A stretch of 64,000 bases of DNA from Spirosoma endbachense (GCF_010233585.1 NZ_CP045997.1:3971715-4035714), one strand, 5' to 3'; counted from the stretch's first letter, positions 35,569-45,256 are shown. The notes: generated from the sequence alone by a model not told the origin. Program-made: numbers and translations.

Positions 35569-38241
35569 TTATTCACTTTTCAGACTCTTGACAGGGTTCA
35601 ATAAAGCGGCTTTAATGGCCTGATAACTGATTGTCAGTAACGTGATTGCTAACGCCAGAATCAGCACGACTAAAAATACGCCAATCCCAATCGTTATTTT
35701 ATAGGTATAGCTTTCCAGCCATTGGTTCATGGCATACCAGGCAATCGGCGAAGCGATCAAACAGGAAACAATCACTAACTGAACGAAATCTCTGGATAGT
35801 AATCCCCAAAGATTGGTTACGCTGGCCCCCAGCACTTTACGGATCCCAATTTCTTTGGTGCGTTGTTCGGCCATGAAGGAGGCCAGCCCAAATAAGCCCA
35901 AACAGGAAATGAAGATGGCCAGCAACGAAACAATGGCCGACAGGTTGCCAATGAGTTCTTCGTAGTTGAATTTTTTAGTGTACTCCGTATCGGCAAATTT
36001 ATAATCGAAGGGAAAACCCGGATTGTATTTATCAAAAATCGGGGTTATTCGTTTGATCGCTTCCGAAGAGGCTACGTTTGGGTTTATCCGTACAGAAATC
36101 GTACCTACCCAATCTTTTTCAAAAATAACGGTCAATGGTGAGACAGCCCGATAGGGCGATTCCATCATGATATCGGGCAGAACGCCAACGACTATTCGAT
36201 CACTACCATTCCATTTGACGAGCTCGCCTACGGGATGTTTCAGCCCCATTCGTTTAACGGCCGCTTCATTCAGAAGTACCCCTATTGAATCGGTACTAAA
36301 ATCTCTGGAAAAATCTCGTCCTTCCTTAAGTTTAATGCCTATTGTTTTAGTGTAGTCGTAACTCGTGGCAATCGTTTTGAACCCTACGGATTTATCGTTG
36401 GGCGTTGAGCCTTTCCATTCCCATCCATTATTGCTACTCCAGATTTGAGTCGGGGGCGAATTGGTTTTACAAATAGATGATACCATTCCTGAAGCCAGCA
36501 ATTCGGCCCTAAGTGGTTCGAAATGTTTAATTAAATCGTGAGAGGAATTTACGGATATGAGTCCTTTATTATTAAAGCCAACGGGTCGATTTTTGCCGTG
36601 CTGGATCTGCTGATAAATGATAATGGTCCCAATCATCAGCACAATCGAAAAGGTGAACTGGATAACGACCAGAATTTTTCGGGGCAACGACGCATTTTTT
36701 CCGACATGAACGCCCCCTTTGAGGATCTTGACCGGATTGAACGACGACAGATAAAGGGCGGGATAACTGCCTGCCAACAGGCCCGTGAATAGAGTGAAAA
36801 TCAGCAGGATTCCCCAGAAAACCGGATTGCCAATCTGAAGAACCAGTTGCTTTTCGGTAAGCGTATTGAAGTAGGGCAGCACAATAAATACCAGGCCTAA
36901 GGCCAATACCAAAGCCATCAGGGCAATCAAAAGTGATTCGCTCAAAAACTGACCAATAAGCTGCTCCCGGCCTGATCCGATGGCTTTTCGAACCCCCACT
37001 TCTTTGGCTCGTTTTTCGGAGCGGGCCGTGCTGAGGTTCATAAAATTAATGCAGGCGATCACCAAAATAAACAAACCAAAAATGCCAAACAGACGCACGT
37101 ATTTGATAAAGCCACCCGTATTTTTCCCCTCGGAAAATTCAGAATATAACCGCCATTTTGACATGGGATAAATAAATACTTCGGGCTTCGTACTCTTTTG
37201 GGTAACCTCGTCATTTAGATGGCTCAATACAATGTCCTTGATTTTGGCATTCGTTTTTTCGGGTGTTATGCCATCTTTGAGCTGGACAAATACCTGGTAT
37301 GAATTGTCGGCCCAGTTGGCTTCAGCCCTTTTTATATAGTCGGCCCGTTGGGCAGCCTGCAAATGCCATGGCACCAGATAATCAAACTGTAATCCAGCAT
37401 TTTCGGGTTGTTTGGCTACGACGGCAGTTACTTTTAAATCGACCGTATTATCCATTCGCACGGTTTTGCCGATGGGGTCCTTATCGCCAAAAAGAGCCTG
37501 GGCCGTTTCGTCTGTAAGTACAATCGAATAGGGCTCTTTCAATGGATTTTTATCCCCATTCAATACCTGTAACGAAAACATATCAATAGCATCCTGACCA
37601 ATGTAATGTCCATCTTTCAGGAATTTCTGATTGCCTACTACCAATGAACGGTTAGATCCCCAATCGCACATGGCCGTTGCTTTAAAGTCGGGGTACTTTG
37701 CTTTTAATTCGTCGCCCAATGGAAAGGGTATCGCATCCTGTGTCCCTCTACGACCATCGAAGGTTTGGTTCATTTTGACCTGGTAAAGGGTCTCGTAGTT
37801 TTTGTAATGTTTGTTGGCCGATACTTCATCAGTGATCCAGAGGCCAATCAGCATCGCCACCGCCATGCCTACCGCCAATCCGCCAATGTTGATGGCCGAA
37901 TAGGACTTGTTTTTGACCAGATTACGAAAGGCGATGGTTAAATACGAACGGATCATGTCAGGATGGAGAAAGGATTTAGGAACATCAGTGAATTTCGAGT
38001 AACGGGCTTTGACTTGGGGAGCGGCTTGTCGTCGCCAGAGCCGGGGATGCAACAGCAACAGTAAATCCACTACGTACAACAGTCGCGCTTTGGCGTAGCC
38101 ATATCGCTGACCTCGCATCTGGAACAGCTCATCCATATCGCCCTGAATTTCTTCCCGTAGATGCGGAGCCGTGATTCGCTTCAGCAACTGCTGAGCCCAG
38201 CGGGGGGGCTGGTCCGGGCAGATTCTTTGGTTTTGACTCAT
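35569..38241 (-). CDS. FtsX/MacB-type ABC transporter permease with prefix domain
   Basis: An 890-residue permease, third gene of a padR operon. It has the prefix domain (about 1-90, including PPRWAQQLLKRITAPHL), MIRSYLTIAFRNLVKN and the first helix. A MacB-like periplasmic domain follows, with a central helix bundle starting near FGLFILVIACINFMNLSTARSEK, a second periplasmic domain and C-terminal helices with EQRTKEIGIRKVLGASV. Its N-terminal ~160 residues are almost identical to those of the preceding permease. Another shared block covers the C-terminal third, with diverged periplasmic loops between. It begins 23 bases after that gene. Tandem permeases may form a heteromeric pair; the ATPase is encoded elsewhere. 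Confidence 0.93.
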   Translation of the reverse strand: MSQNQRICPDQPPRWAQQLLKRITAPHLREEIQGDMDELFQMRGQRYGYAKARLLYVVDLLLLLHPRLWRRQAAPQVKARYSKFTDVPKSFLHPDMIRSYLTIAFRNLVKNKSYSAINIGGLAVGMAVAMLIGLWITDEVSANKHYKNYETLYQVKMNQTFDGRRGTQDAIPFPLGDELKAKYPDFKATAMCDWGSNRSLVVGNQKFLKDGHYIGQDAIDMFSLQVLNGDKNPLKEPYSIVLTDETAQALFGDKDPIGKTVRMDNTVDLKVTAVVAKQPENAGLQFDYLVPWHLQAAQRADYIKRAEANWADNSYQVFVQLKDGITPEKTNAKIKDIVLSHLNDEVTQKSTKPEVFIYPMSKWRLYSEFSEGKNTGGFIKYVRLFGIFGLFILVIACINFMNLSTARSEKRAKEVGVRKAIGSGREQLIGQFLSESLLIALMALVLALGLVFIVLPYFNTLTEKQLVLQIGNPVFWGILLIFTLFTGLLAGSYPALYLSSFNPVKILKGGVHVGKNASLPRKILVVIQFTFSIVLMIGTIIIYQQIQHGKNRPVGFNNKGLISVNSSHDLIKHFEPLRAELLASGMVSSICKTNSPPTQIWSSNNGWEWKGSTPNDKSVGFKTIATSYDYTKTIGIKLKEGRDFSRDFSTDSIGVLLNEAAVKRMGLKHPVGELVKWNGSDRIVVGVLPDIMMESPYRAVSPLTVIFEKDWVGTISVRINPNVASSEAIKRITPIFDKYNPGFPFDYKFADTEYTKKFNYEELIGNLSAIVSLLAIFISCLGLFGLASFMAEQRTKEIGIRKVLGASVTNLWGLLSRDFVQLVIVSCLIASPIAWYAMNQWLESYTYKITIGIGVFLVVLILALAITLLTISYQAIKAALLNPVKSLKSE

Positions 38242-38264
38242 AGCCAGTGGATTACCAATCCGAT

Positions 38265-40931
38265 TTATTCACTTTTCAGACTCTTGACTGGGTTCAACAG
38301 GCCAGCTTTGATTGCCTGGTAGCTAACGGTCAATAAGGTAATCATCAGAGCCAGTACAAGTACTGACAGGAAGACCCCAACCTGAATGTCTATTTTGTAC
38401 GTATAGCTTTCCAGCCATTGGTTCATGGCATACCAGGCAATCGGCGAAGCGATCAAACAGGAAACAATCACTAACTGAACGAAATCTCTGGATAGCAATC
38501 CCCACACATTGGCGACACTGGCTCCCAGCACTTTACGGATCCCAATTTCTTTGGTTCGTTGTTCGGCCATAAAGGAGGCCAGCCCAAATAAGCCCAAACA
38601 GGAAATGAAGATGGCCAGCAACGAAACAATGGCCGACAGGTTGCCGATGAGTTCTTCGTAGTTGAATTTTTTGGTGTACTCCGTATCGGCAAACTTATAA
38701 TCGAAGGGATAACCCGGATTGTATTTATCAAAAATCGGGGCAATTTTGCTGATAGCTACCGAAGACGCCACCGCCGGATTGATTCGCACGCAAATAAAAC
38801 CGACCCAGTTCTTTTCAAAAAGAATAGTCATTGGTGCGACGGCGCGATAGGGTGACCATTCCACAACGATGTCGGGGATTACACCAACAACTGTCCGATC
38901 TTTCCCGGCCCAATGTAGTATCTCACCTATGGGATGTTTCAACCCCATACGTTTTACGGCCGCTTCATTTAAGAGTACCCCTGTGGAATCAGTCGTAAAG
39001 TCCCGCGAAAAATCCCGCCCTTCCTTGAGTTTGATCCCCATCGTTTTGATGTAATCGAAATTGGTGGCAATGGTCGTGAAAATGGAGGATTTATCGTCGG
39101 GTGTCGATCCCTTCCACTCCCAGCCACCATTGGAACTCCACCATTGGGTTGGTGGTGAATTGGATTTGCAAATTGAGGATACTGCACCGGTAGCTAGTAA
39201 CTCGGTCCGAAGGGCTTCAAAATGGTCAACTAAATCGTTAGAGGAATTCACTGAAATGAGCCCTTTGTTGGTAAAACCAATCGGGCGATTTTTGCCGTGC
39301 TGGATCTGCTGATAAATGATGATGGTACTAATCATGAGCACCGTAGAAAAGGTGAATTGTACGACGACCAGAATCTTTCGGGGCAATGACGCATTTTTCC
39401 CGACATGAACGCCCCCTTTGAGGATCTTGACCGGATTGAACGACGACAGATAAAGGGCGGGATAACTACCAGCCAGCAATCCCGTAAAGGCTGTAAAAAC
39501 TACGATAACACACCAAAAAACAGGATTCCCAAAGTCGATGGACATCGTTTTTTCGGTAAGCGTATTGAAATAAGGCATCGCCAGCAAGACGATACCCAAA
39601 GCCAGCACAAGTGCCATAAAGGCAATCAGGGTTGACTCGCTCAAAAACTGCCCGATGAGTTGCTCACGACCCGAGCCAACGGCTTTTCGAACGCCCACTT
39701 CTTTAGCCCGTTTTTCGGAACGGGCTGTACTGAGGTTCATAAAATTGATACAGGCAATCACCAGAATAAATAAGCCAAAAATGCCAAACAGACGCACATA
39801 TTTAATAAAACCACCTGTGTTTTTCCCCTCGGTAAACTCCGAATACAGCCGCCATTTTGCCATGGGATGCAGGAACAATTCGGGCTTTACGCGAGAAATC
39901 GCATTGGCATCATTTGATGTGTGGCTTAAGATCACATCCTTTATTTTTGCATTGGTTTGTGCTGGATCTACGCCCTCTTTAAGCTGCACAAAAACGCCCC
40001 AACCGTTATTTTGCCAGTTCGTTTTCAGTTTTTTACCTACCCAATCATAGATTTTCTCCTGCAAATGCCACGGCAGTAAATAATCAAATTGCAGTGTAGC
40101 ATTTTGGGGTTGTTTGGCAACCACTGCGGTTACTTTTAAATCCACTGAATTATCCATTTTGAGGATTTTGCCAATAGGGTCCTGATCACCGAAAAGAGCA
40201 TGAGCTGTTTCATCCGAAAGCACAATCGAATACGGCTCCTTCAATGGGTTTTTATTCCCATTCAGGATGGTCAGCGAAAACATATCAATGGCATCTTCGC
40301 CAATGAAAAGCCCCTGTTTTAGGAATTTCTGATTGCCAACGATCAACGATCGATTGCCCTCTCCCCTGTCATACATCGCTACCGCTTTAAAATCCGGGTA
40401 TTTAGACCTTAGTTCTTCACCCACGGGAAACGGTAAAGCATCCTGCGTACCTCTGGTACCATCAAACGTCTGGCTCATTTTGACCTGGTAAAGGGTCTCG
40501 TAGTTTTTGTGGTGCTTATTGGCCGATACTTCATCAGTGATCCAGAGGCCAATCAGCATCGCCACCGCCATGCCTACCGCCAATCCGCCAATGTTGATGG
40601 CCGAATAGGACTTGTTTTTGACCAGATTACGAAAGGCGATGGTTAAATACGAACGGATCATGTCAGGATGGAGAAAGGATTTAGGAACATCAGTGAATTT
40701 CGAGTAACGGGCTTTGACTTGGGGAGCGGCTTGTCGTCGCCAGAGCCGGGGATGCAACAGCAACAGTAAATCCACTACGTACAACAGTCGCGCTTTGGCG
40801 TAGCCATATCGCTGACCTCGCATCTGGAACAGCTCATCCATATCGCCCTGAATTTCTTCCCGTAGATGCGGAGCCGTAATTCGCTTCAGCAACTGCTGAG
40901 CCCAGCGGGGGGCTGTGGGTTTCCGATTCAT
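38265..40931 (-). CDS. FtsX/MacB-type ABC transporter permease with prefix domain
   Basis: An 888-residue permease, second gene of the third padR operon. I take the ATG at 40931, not the earlier in-frame Met at 40973, because it overlaps the padR stop as ATGA and follows a strong ribosome-binding site (GGAGGAGGTGTAGC). The domain order is as in the next gene, and the two share long near-identical blocks. The loops that diverge most are in the two periplasmic domains (for example around residues 270-330), the parts expected to meet partners or substrate. Like its neighbours it has EQRTKEIGIRKVLGAS near the C-terminus. No ATPase is in the window. Confidence 0.93.
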   Translation of the reverse strand: MNRKPTAPRWAQQLLKRITAPHLREEIQGDMDELFQMRGQRYGYAKARLLYVVDLLLLLHPRLWRRQAAPQVKARYSKFTDVPKSFLHPDMIRSYLTIAFRNLVKNKSYSAINIGGLAVGMAVAMLIGLWITDEVSANKHHKNYETLYQVKMSQTFDGTRGTQDALPFPVGEELRSKYPDFKAVAMYDRGEGNRSLIVGNQKFLKQGLFIGEDAIDMFSLTILNGNKNPLKEPYSIVLSDETAHALFGDQDPIGKILKMDNSVDLKVTAVVAKQPQNATLQFDYLLPWHLQEKIYDWVGKKLKTNWQNNGWGVFVQLKEGVDPAQTNAKIKDVILSHTSNDANAISRVKPELFLHPMAKWRLYSEFTEGKNTGGFIKYVRLFGIFGLFILVIACINFMNLSTARSEKRAKEVGVRKAVGSGREQLIGQFLSESTLIAFMALVLALGIVLLAMPYFNTLTEKTMSIDFGNPVFWCVIVVFTAFTGLLAGSYPALYLSSFNPVKILKGGVHVGKNASLPRKILVVVQFTFSTVLMISTIIIYQQIQHGKNRPIGFTNKGLISVNSSNDLVDHFEALRTELLATGAVSSICKSNSPPTQWWSSNGGWEWKGSTPDDKSSIFTTIATNFDYIKTMGIKLKEGRDFSRDFTTDSTGVLLNEAAVKRMGLKHPIGEILHWAGKDRTVVGVIPDIVVEWSPYRAVAPMTILFEKNWVGFICVRINPAVASSVAISKIAPIFDKYNPGYPFDYKFADTEYTKKFNYEELIGNLSAIVSLLAIFISCLGLFGLASFMAEQRTKEIGIRKVLGASVANVWGLLSRDFVQLVIVSCLIASPIAWYAMNQWLESYTYKIDIQVGVFLSVLVLALMITLLTVSYQAIKAGLLNPVKSLKSE

Positions 40932-41266
40932 GCTACACCTCCTCCAAACGCTGCTTTGGGAATATCGGCCCATAGGTCGTTTCGGATTCTTCGCGCTTCC
41001 TGCAACACCTGCTCACCGGCAGCGGTTACCGTAAACAGTCGTTTACGCCGACCTCCCCGTTCGGCAGTAGACTCACCGAAACGGGAGTTTACCAGTCCTT
41101 TTTCTTCGAGCCGTTGCATGGTGCGATGAACAGCCCCTAAGCTCATGGGACGCTCCAGTCGCTGCCCGAGTTCCTCAACGACTGCCACACTGTAAGCGTC
41201 ATCGTAGAGCAGGGCGATGGTCAGGAGTACCACCTCCTCAAATTCTCCTAACTGCGTGCCTTTCAT
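40928..41266 (-). CDS. PadR-family transcriptional regulator
   Basis: A 112-residue PadR winged-helix regulator from the Met at 41266 (MKGTQLGEFEEVVLLTIA). An upstream in-frame Met at 41398 would add 44 residues of unrelated sequence reaching into the promoter. The recognition part is LGAVHRTMQRLEEKGLV and the wing ERGGRRKRLFTVT. It is a clear homologue of the two other PadR proteins, but only about half identical by eye, so it probably reads a different operator. Its stop overlaps the start of the first permease as ATGA, so the two are translationally coupled. Confidence 0.92.
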   Translation of the reverse strand: MKGTQLGEFEEVVLLTIALLYDDAYSVAVVEELGQRLERPMSLGAVHRTMQRLEEKGLVNSRFGESTAERGGRRKRLFTVTAAGEQVLQEARRIRNDLWADIPKAAFGGGVA

Positions 41267-41328
41267 GCCTAAGCGGTATAAATTTTGGCTTGTGCTTAGT
41301 TGCCAGATGTATGATACTCTTTTGCATA

Positions 41329-41343
41329 GCAAATAGGTCGCCA
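41329..41343 (-). promoter_or_regulatory. Sigma-54-like -24/-12 promoter of padR operon 3
   Basis: Minus-strand TGGCGACCTATTTGC fits TGGCAC-N5-TTGC with an exact TTGC and the correct ten-base GG-to-GC spacing. It lies 63 bases upstream of the padR start. Confidence 0.65.
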
Positions 41344-41407
41344 ACTTAGTAAAAAGCCATTTAGAGCATGCAGCGAGGTCTTTTGTCGGGAGGGGCAAGC
41401 CGATTAT

Positions 41408-41445
41408 TGTCCATTAACGGACATTTCCTGTACGATTCAGGACAG
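41408..41445 (-). promoter_or_regulatory. Tandem activator sites of padR operon 3
   Basis: The inverted repeat TGTCC-ATTAAC-GGACA (41408-41423) is centred 72.5 bases from the -24 edge, as in operons 1 and 2. A second site, CTGTACG-N4-AGGACAG (41428-41445), is centred 21 bases further upstream, as in operon 2. Confidence 0.68.
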
Positions 41446-41649
41446 CTAGATGTAGAGCACTGATTTGATCAGGAGAGTTGTCAAATTGCGATCAGCATCG
41501 TCCCGAATTCGCGTCAATAAACGCTCTCCTTAACTGTTAGACGCTTCCAGCATGGCTCGTAAAGATCCAATTATAGAGAAGCCACTTCCTACCCAGGCTG
41601 CGCAATGCCTCGTTGGTTTAAGCTATAAGTTGTAAGAAAGTAAGTAGTG
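41446..41649. other. Intergenic region, nothing recognised
   Basis: Between the activator sites of operon 3 and the stop of the PAS kinase. No T-tracted hairpin was found for the kinase transcript. Confidence 0.35.
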
Positions 41650-44487
41650 TCATTGACTTAAGACGGGTAAATAGACACTAAAGGTAGCACCCTGGCCGGG
41701 CAGGCTCCTGGCCGTAATCAATCCGCCATGATTGGTTACCACTTTTTGACAAATCGCCAGGCCAATTCCCGTTCCAGCAAACTCATCCTTGCCATGTAGT
41801 CGCTGGAATACCTGAAAGATGCGGTCCAGGTATTTTTCATCAAACCCGATTCCATTATCAATCACATCAATACACTGGTAAAAGACAGTTGGTCTGGCGG
41901 GCTTTGGTAACCCTTCCAGATCCGTGGCCCGTACCCGGTGTGCCCGTACCAGAATCTGGGGAGGCTGATTAGTTCCCGATCCATCAGGACGACTAAACTT
42001 GAGTGCATTACTCAATAGGTTCTGAAACAATTGCTCCAGTTGCATTGCATCACCATGCACCATTGGCAATTCGTCCACAACAAGCTCCGCGTTCGTTTCC
42101 CCAATGGCTATGGCCAGGTTATCCAATACAACAGCAATAACCTCGTTCAGCGCCACCGAATCAGTGGGGGCTGGGCTTGTCGAAATACGGGAAAAAGCCA
42201 GCAGGTCTTTGATGAGTCGGGACATGCGACGGGCCGCCAACTGCATCCGCTCCAGATGAGACCGGCCTTCCCCAAGGGATTCACCATACCGATTGATCAA
42301 CAGATCACCAAACTGCTGAACCTTGCGCAAAGGCTCCTGTAGGTCGTGGGAAGCAATATAAGCAAACTGTTCCAGGTTCTGATTGGACCGGGTGAGGAGA
42401 AGATTCGCTTCTTCAAGTCGTTGATTGGCCAGCATCACTTCTTCACTGGCAGCCATAAGTTCTTCGTTATTGGCCGCCAGCTCTTCATTGATAGCTTCCA
42501 ATTCTTCCGTACGCTGTTGCACCTGCTGCTCCAGAGCAAGCTGTAGATGCCGTTGCGTGGTCACATCCTGCACAGTACCACTAATTCGGTAGGCCACACC
42601 CTCCTCATCGAAGTAGGCTTTGCCCTGAGCCCGAAGGATACGTTCCTGGCCTGTGTACGCAGCTTCCACGGTATATTCGATATCATAGATACCCGTTGAG
42701 CCCCGCGCAATCGCCCGAGCAATCGATTCCTGGATCAGGGGCAAGTCTATTTTCCGGATGGCCGCAACCGATTGCTCCTGGGTGATGGGCCCAGCAGCAT
42801 CCAGACCGTACCAGCCCCTAAGTCGGGGAGAATAGTCGATCTGGCCCGTAAACAGATTGATTTCCCAGGTGCCTAACTGGGCTAGCTCAATTGCCCCCTG
42901 AAGGGCTGTTTCAGCTTCTTCCACTTTCTGGCGCGCTACTACCTGCCCCGTTACATCGGAGGCCGTGACGATAACACCGTATACAGCTCCGGCTGTATTA
43001 TGTAAGGCTTTGTAGATACAGTCGTAATACGCCCAATCTGCTTTATCTGAGCGCATTACCTGTATTTTCACTTCAGGCAGGTAATACGTTTCTCCCGATG
43101 TAAACACCTGTTCAAGCGGTTGTGCGAGGGGCGTTTCAATTAATTCGGGGATAGCCTCCCGAAAGGTTTTTCCAATGATGGTCGCATCTCGTCCCAGCAA
43201 AGCCAGCATCTTTTCATTAACCGTGCGGATGATCATATCCTGCCCCACAAAAACTACCTTGGCCACCGGAGAATGGTGAAACACATTCCGGGAGAACAGC
43301 TCACTTTCTTCCAGTGTCCGTTGGGCCAGCATTTCCGGTCGCCTATCCCGCATAACAGCGCCCACCGCCATGGGCTGTCCACTATAAGGATCATCGATGC
43401 GAATCGTGTTATTAAAAACAGGGAAGATCTCTCCCGTTTTCAGGTGGCGCACCAGCATCTCTCCCGACCAGCTTCCGGTATTCATCACGGAGGGCAGCAC
43501 CTCTTTTTCAACTAAGTCAAAATGTTCAGGAGCATGAAGTTGAGCGATCGGGGTTTGCTGAACCTGTTGAACATTCTCGAAGCCCAGCATGGCTATTCCA
43601 GCCTTATTGATATAGGAGTTTTTGCCATCCAGTTCCAGAATAGACATCAACTCAATGCTGTTATCGACCAGAGTAAGCAGTTTTCGTTCCATTTCCTGGG
43701 CAGCCAGTTCGGGCCGTAAGTCCCGCATGGTAAAGCCTCTTCCCAGGGGTTTTCCGGAATGAGGATCATCGATCCGGATACCACTTGCCTGACAGGGAAT
43801 TGGCTCGCCAGTTTTAAAATGCTTTAGTTCTACCCTTCCTGTCCAATGACCCTGACTCAGTAGGATTGGAAGGGCTACCTCCTGAATCAGGCGATAGTTT
43901 TCCGGCGAATAGAAATCTTCAACGAATTTTACGGCCTGCAGATCTTCTTTATCCAGACCCACCAGTACTCGGCCTGCCTCATTAATATAGGTGAGTCTGC
44001 CCTCTAAATCGGCGATGGCCATAAAACTGAGACCATTATCGACAAGTGCCAGCAATTTCTGCTGGTCATTATGCATAACTACCTCCCTGGTAATTTCTTC
44101 AATGATCGAAAACAGGCTTTGAGTTTGTCCACTTTCGTCATTGAGTAGGGTTGTGTGGAGCTTAAGCCAGATCGGTTGGCCATTTTTATGAATGCAGCGA
44201 ACCTGGGCATCTAGTGAATCCTGCTCTCCTGTTACTATCTTATCGAGCTGGTTTTCAAGGAGATTTAATTCATCGGGATGCATCACCAGCCCAAACGGAT
44301 TCGTAATCAATTCATCGGGCGAGTAGCCCGTCAGTTGCCCAAAGGCGTTATTAACGTGGATTACTGTACCAGTAAGCCGGGTAATTACCAGACCCACCGC
44401 AGCCCTGCTAAAGGCGGTAGCAAGGTGTCTTTCTACCGGCCGAAGCGCTTGCTTCCTGCCTCGTGATGAGGTAGTCTGTTTCTTCAC
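41650..44487 (-). CDS. Multi-PAS sensor histidine kinase, cytoplasmic
   Basis: A 945-residue kinase without transmembrane helices, so it senses internal signals. About five PAS modules are visible. The first begins near residue 25 (TAFSRAAVGLVITRLTGTVIHVNNAF), and two are close repeats (residues ~145-265 and ~270-390), each with LTLVDNSIELMS/LALVDNGLSFMA and GRGFTMRDLRPE/AVGAVMRDRRPE. A fourth lies at ~395-510, and a fifth, PAS_3-like, at ~520-640. A coiled coil of EELAANNEELMAASEE follows, then HisKA with FAYIASHDLQEPLRK (His714) and an HATPase with NALKFSR, DNGIGFD and GTGIGLAI. It stands alone with no regulator nearby. The near-duplicated PAS pair probably arose by internal duplication. 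Confidence 0.92.
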   Translation of the reverse strand: MKKQTTSSRGRKQALRPVERHLATAFSRAAVGLVITRLTGTVIHVNNAFGQLTGYSPDELITNPFGLVMHPDELNLLENQLDKIVTGEQDSLDAQVRCIHKNGQPIWLKLHTTLLNDESGQTQSLFSIIEEITREVVMHNDQQKLLALVDNGLSFMAIADLEGRLTYINEAGRVLVGLDKEDLQAVKFVEDFYSPENYRLIQEVALPILLSQGHWTGRVELKHFKTGEPIPCQASGIRIDDPHSGKPLGRGFTMRDLRPELAAQEMERKLLTLVDNSIELMSILELDGKNSYINKAGIAMLGFENVQQVQQTPIAQLHAPEHFDLVEKEVLPSVMNTGSWSGEMLVRHLKTGEIFPVFNNTIRIDDPYSGQPMAVGAVMRDRRPEMLAQRTLEESELFSRNVFHHSPVAKVVFVGQDMIIRTVNEKMLALLGRDATIIGKTFREAIPELIETPLAQPLEQVFTSGETYYLPEVKIQVMRSDKADWAYYDCIYKALHNTAGAVYGVIVTASDVTGQVVARQKVEEAETALQGAIELAQLGTWEINLFTGQIDYSPRLRGWYGLDAAGPITQEQSVAAIRKIDLPLIQESIARAIARGSTGIYDIEYTVEAAYTGQERILRAQGKAYFDEEGVAYRISGTVQDVTTQRHLQLALEQQVQQRTEELEAINEELAANNEELMAASEEVMLANQRLEEANLLLTRSNQNLEQFAYIASHDLQEPLRKVQQFGDLLINRYGESLGEGRSHLERMQLAARRMSRLIKDLLAFSRISTSPAPTDSVALNEVIAVVLDNLAIAIGETNAELVVDELPMVHGDAMQLEQLFQNLLSNALKFSRPDGSGTNQPPQILVRAHRVRATDLEGLPKPARPTVFYQCIDVIDNGIGFDEKYLDRIFQVFQRLHGKDEFAGTGIGLAICQKVVTNHGGLITARSLPGQGATFSVYLPVLSQ

Positions 44488-44836
44488 TAGGTTCTACTTG
44501 TTGGTAATATCTTTTTAATGTGATAAAAAGCAAAACAAACCGCTGGTATAACCTACTGAATAGCGACCTAACTGAGTCAGTCGGTGATGGTAAACAATGA
44601 ACTGCACTTCGTTTCCGTGTCGCCGAATCATTAGGTGGCTATCACTGGAGAGCGAAAACAACGGCCTGTAAAACCATCATTTCCCCATCTCCTTTCCAGG
44701 AAAAGAGATTAAAGTAGTCGTACGTAGCCCCATAGGTAGAGCATGTCCCTAGATTCAGCGACAGGAAAATGGGTTCATTCCGAATCGGATGAAGAGAATG
44801 AAACCCAGTATAAACCCGTTCTCACTCGAAATTGGG
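44488..44836. other. Intergenic region upstream of the PAS kinase
   Basis: About 350 bases. Near 44522-44543 the minus strand reads TTTGTTTTGCTTTTTATCA, similar to the stretch just after the promoters of padR operons 1 and 2. A weak hairpin near 44772-44812 has GGGTTCATT opposite AATGAAACCC. Nothing else is recognised. Confidence 0.35.
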
Positions 44837-45034
44837 CTAAAAATGATGGACTGCCGTACCCGTTACAATATTTATTCCCTCTTTTACCTGCTCGGGCGTT
44901 TGCTTAACCCGGTAGGAATCGTCGGATAAAAAAATCTGAGAACCCGATCTATAGGGGATAATAGCGGTGATTGCTGCTACATTAATAACTACGGCAATAT
45001 CCTGAATAGTAATAAACTCAATAAAATGTGTCAT
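44837..45034 (-). CDS. Small conserved-looking protein, function unknown
   Basis: A 65-residue soluble protein (FIEFITIQDIAVVINVAAITAI at the start, then SGSQIFLSDDSYRVKQTPEQVKEGI). The pattern of two strands with INVAAI, a turn, a residue-rich strand and a final helix resembles small FlbD-like or similar regulatory beta proteins, but I cannot assign a family. It has no partner in the same operon. Composition and the regular alternation of hydrophobic residues support a real gene. Confidence 0.55.
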   Translation of the reverse strand: MTHFIEFITIQDIAVVINVAAITAIIPYRSGSQIFLSDDSYRVKQTPEQVKEGINIVTGTAVHHF

Positions 45035-45068
45035 CGATCTGATTAGGGTAGCAATAAAGGTAACAAAA

Positions 45069-45098
45069 AACGCCCACTCTCAAATTGAGTCGGGCGTT
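45069..45098. terminator. Terminator R3, copy 1
   Basis: AACGCCC and ACTC pair with GAGT and GGGCGTT, with one bulged C. It is flanked by an A-run before and TCTACATCA with TTTTGTAACG after. Near-copies occur at 46478 and 46704. Confidence 0.6.
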
Positions 45099-45176
45099 TG
45101 CTCGTCTACATCACTTCTTTTGTAACGGCAAAAGTATACTAATTCGGCCGGAAAGACTGGCAATAAATTCTCTATG

Positions 45177-45210
45177 AAAAAGCCAGGCCTCGTTTGAAGC
45201 CTGGCTTTTT
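45177..45210. terminator. Bidirectional terminator after the cupin gene
   Basis: AAAAAGCCAGGC pairs perfectly with GCCTGGCTTTTT (12 bp) around a 10-base loop. It starts 47 bases past the stop of the cupin gene on the minus strand. Confidence 0.75.
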
Positions 45211-45256
45211 CACCGCCTGGGTGACCCAATTCTATCAATAGGCGGCCAAGATCTGT

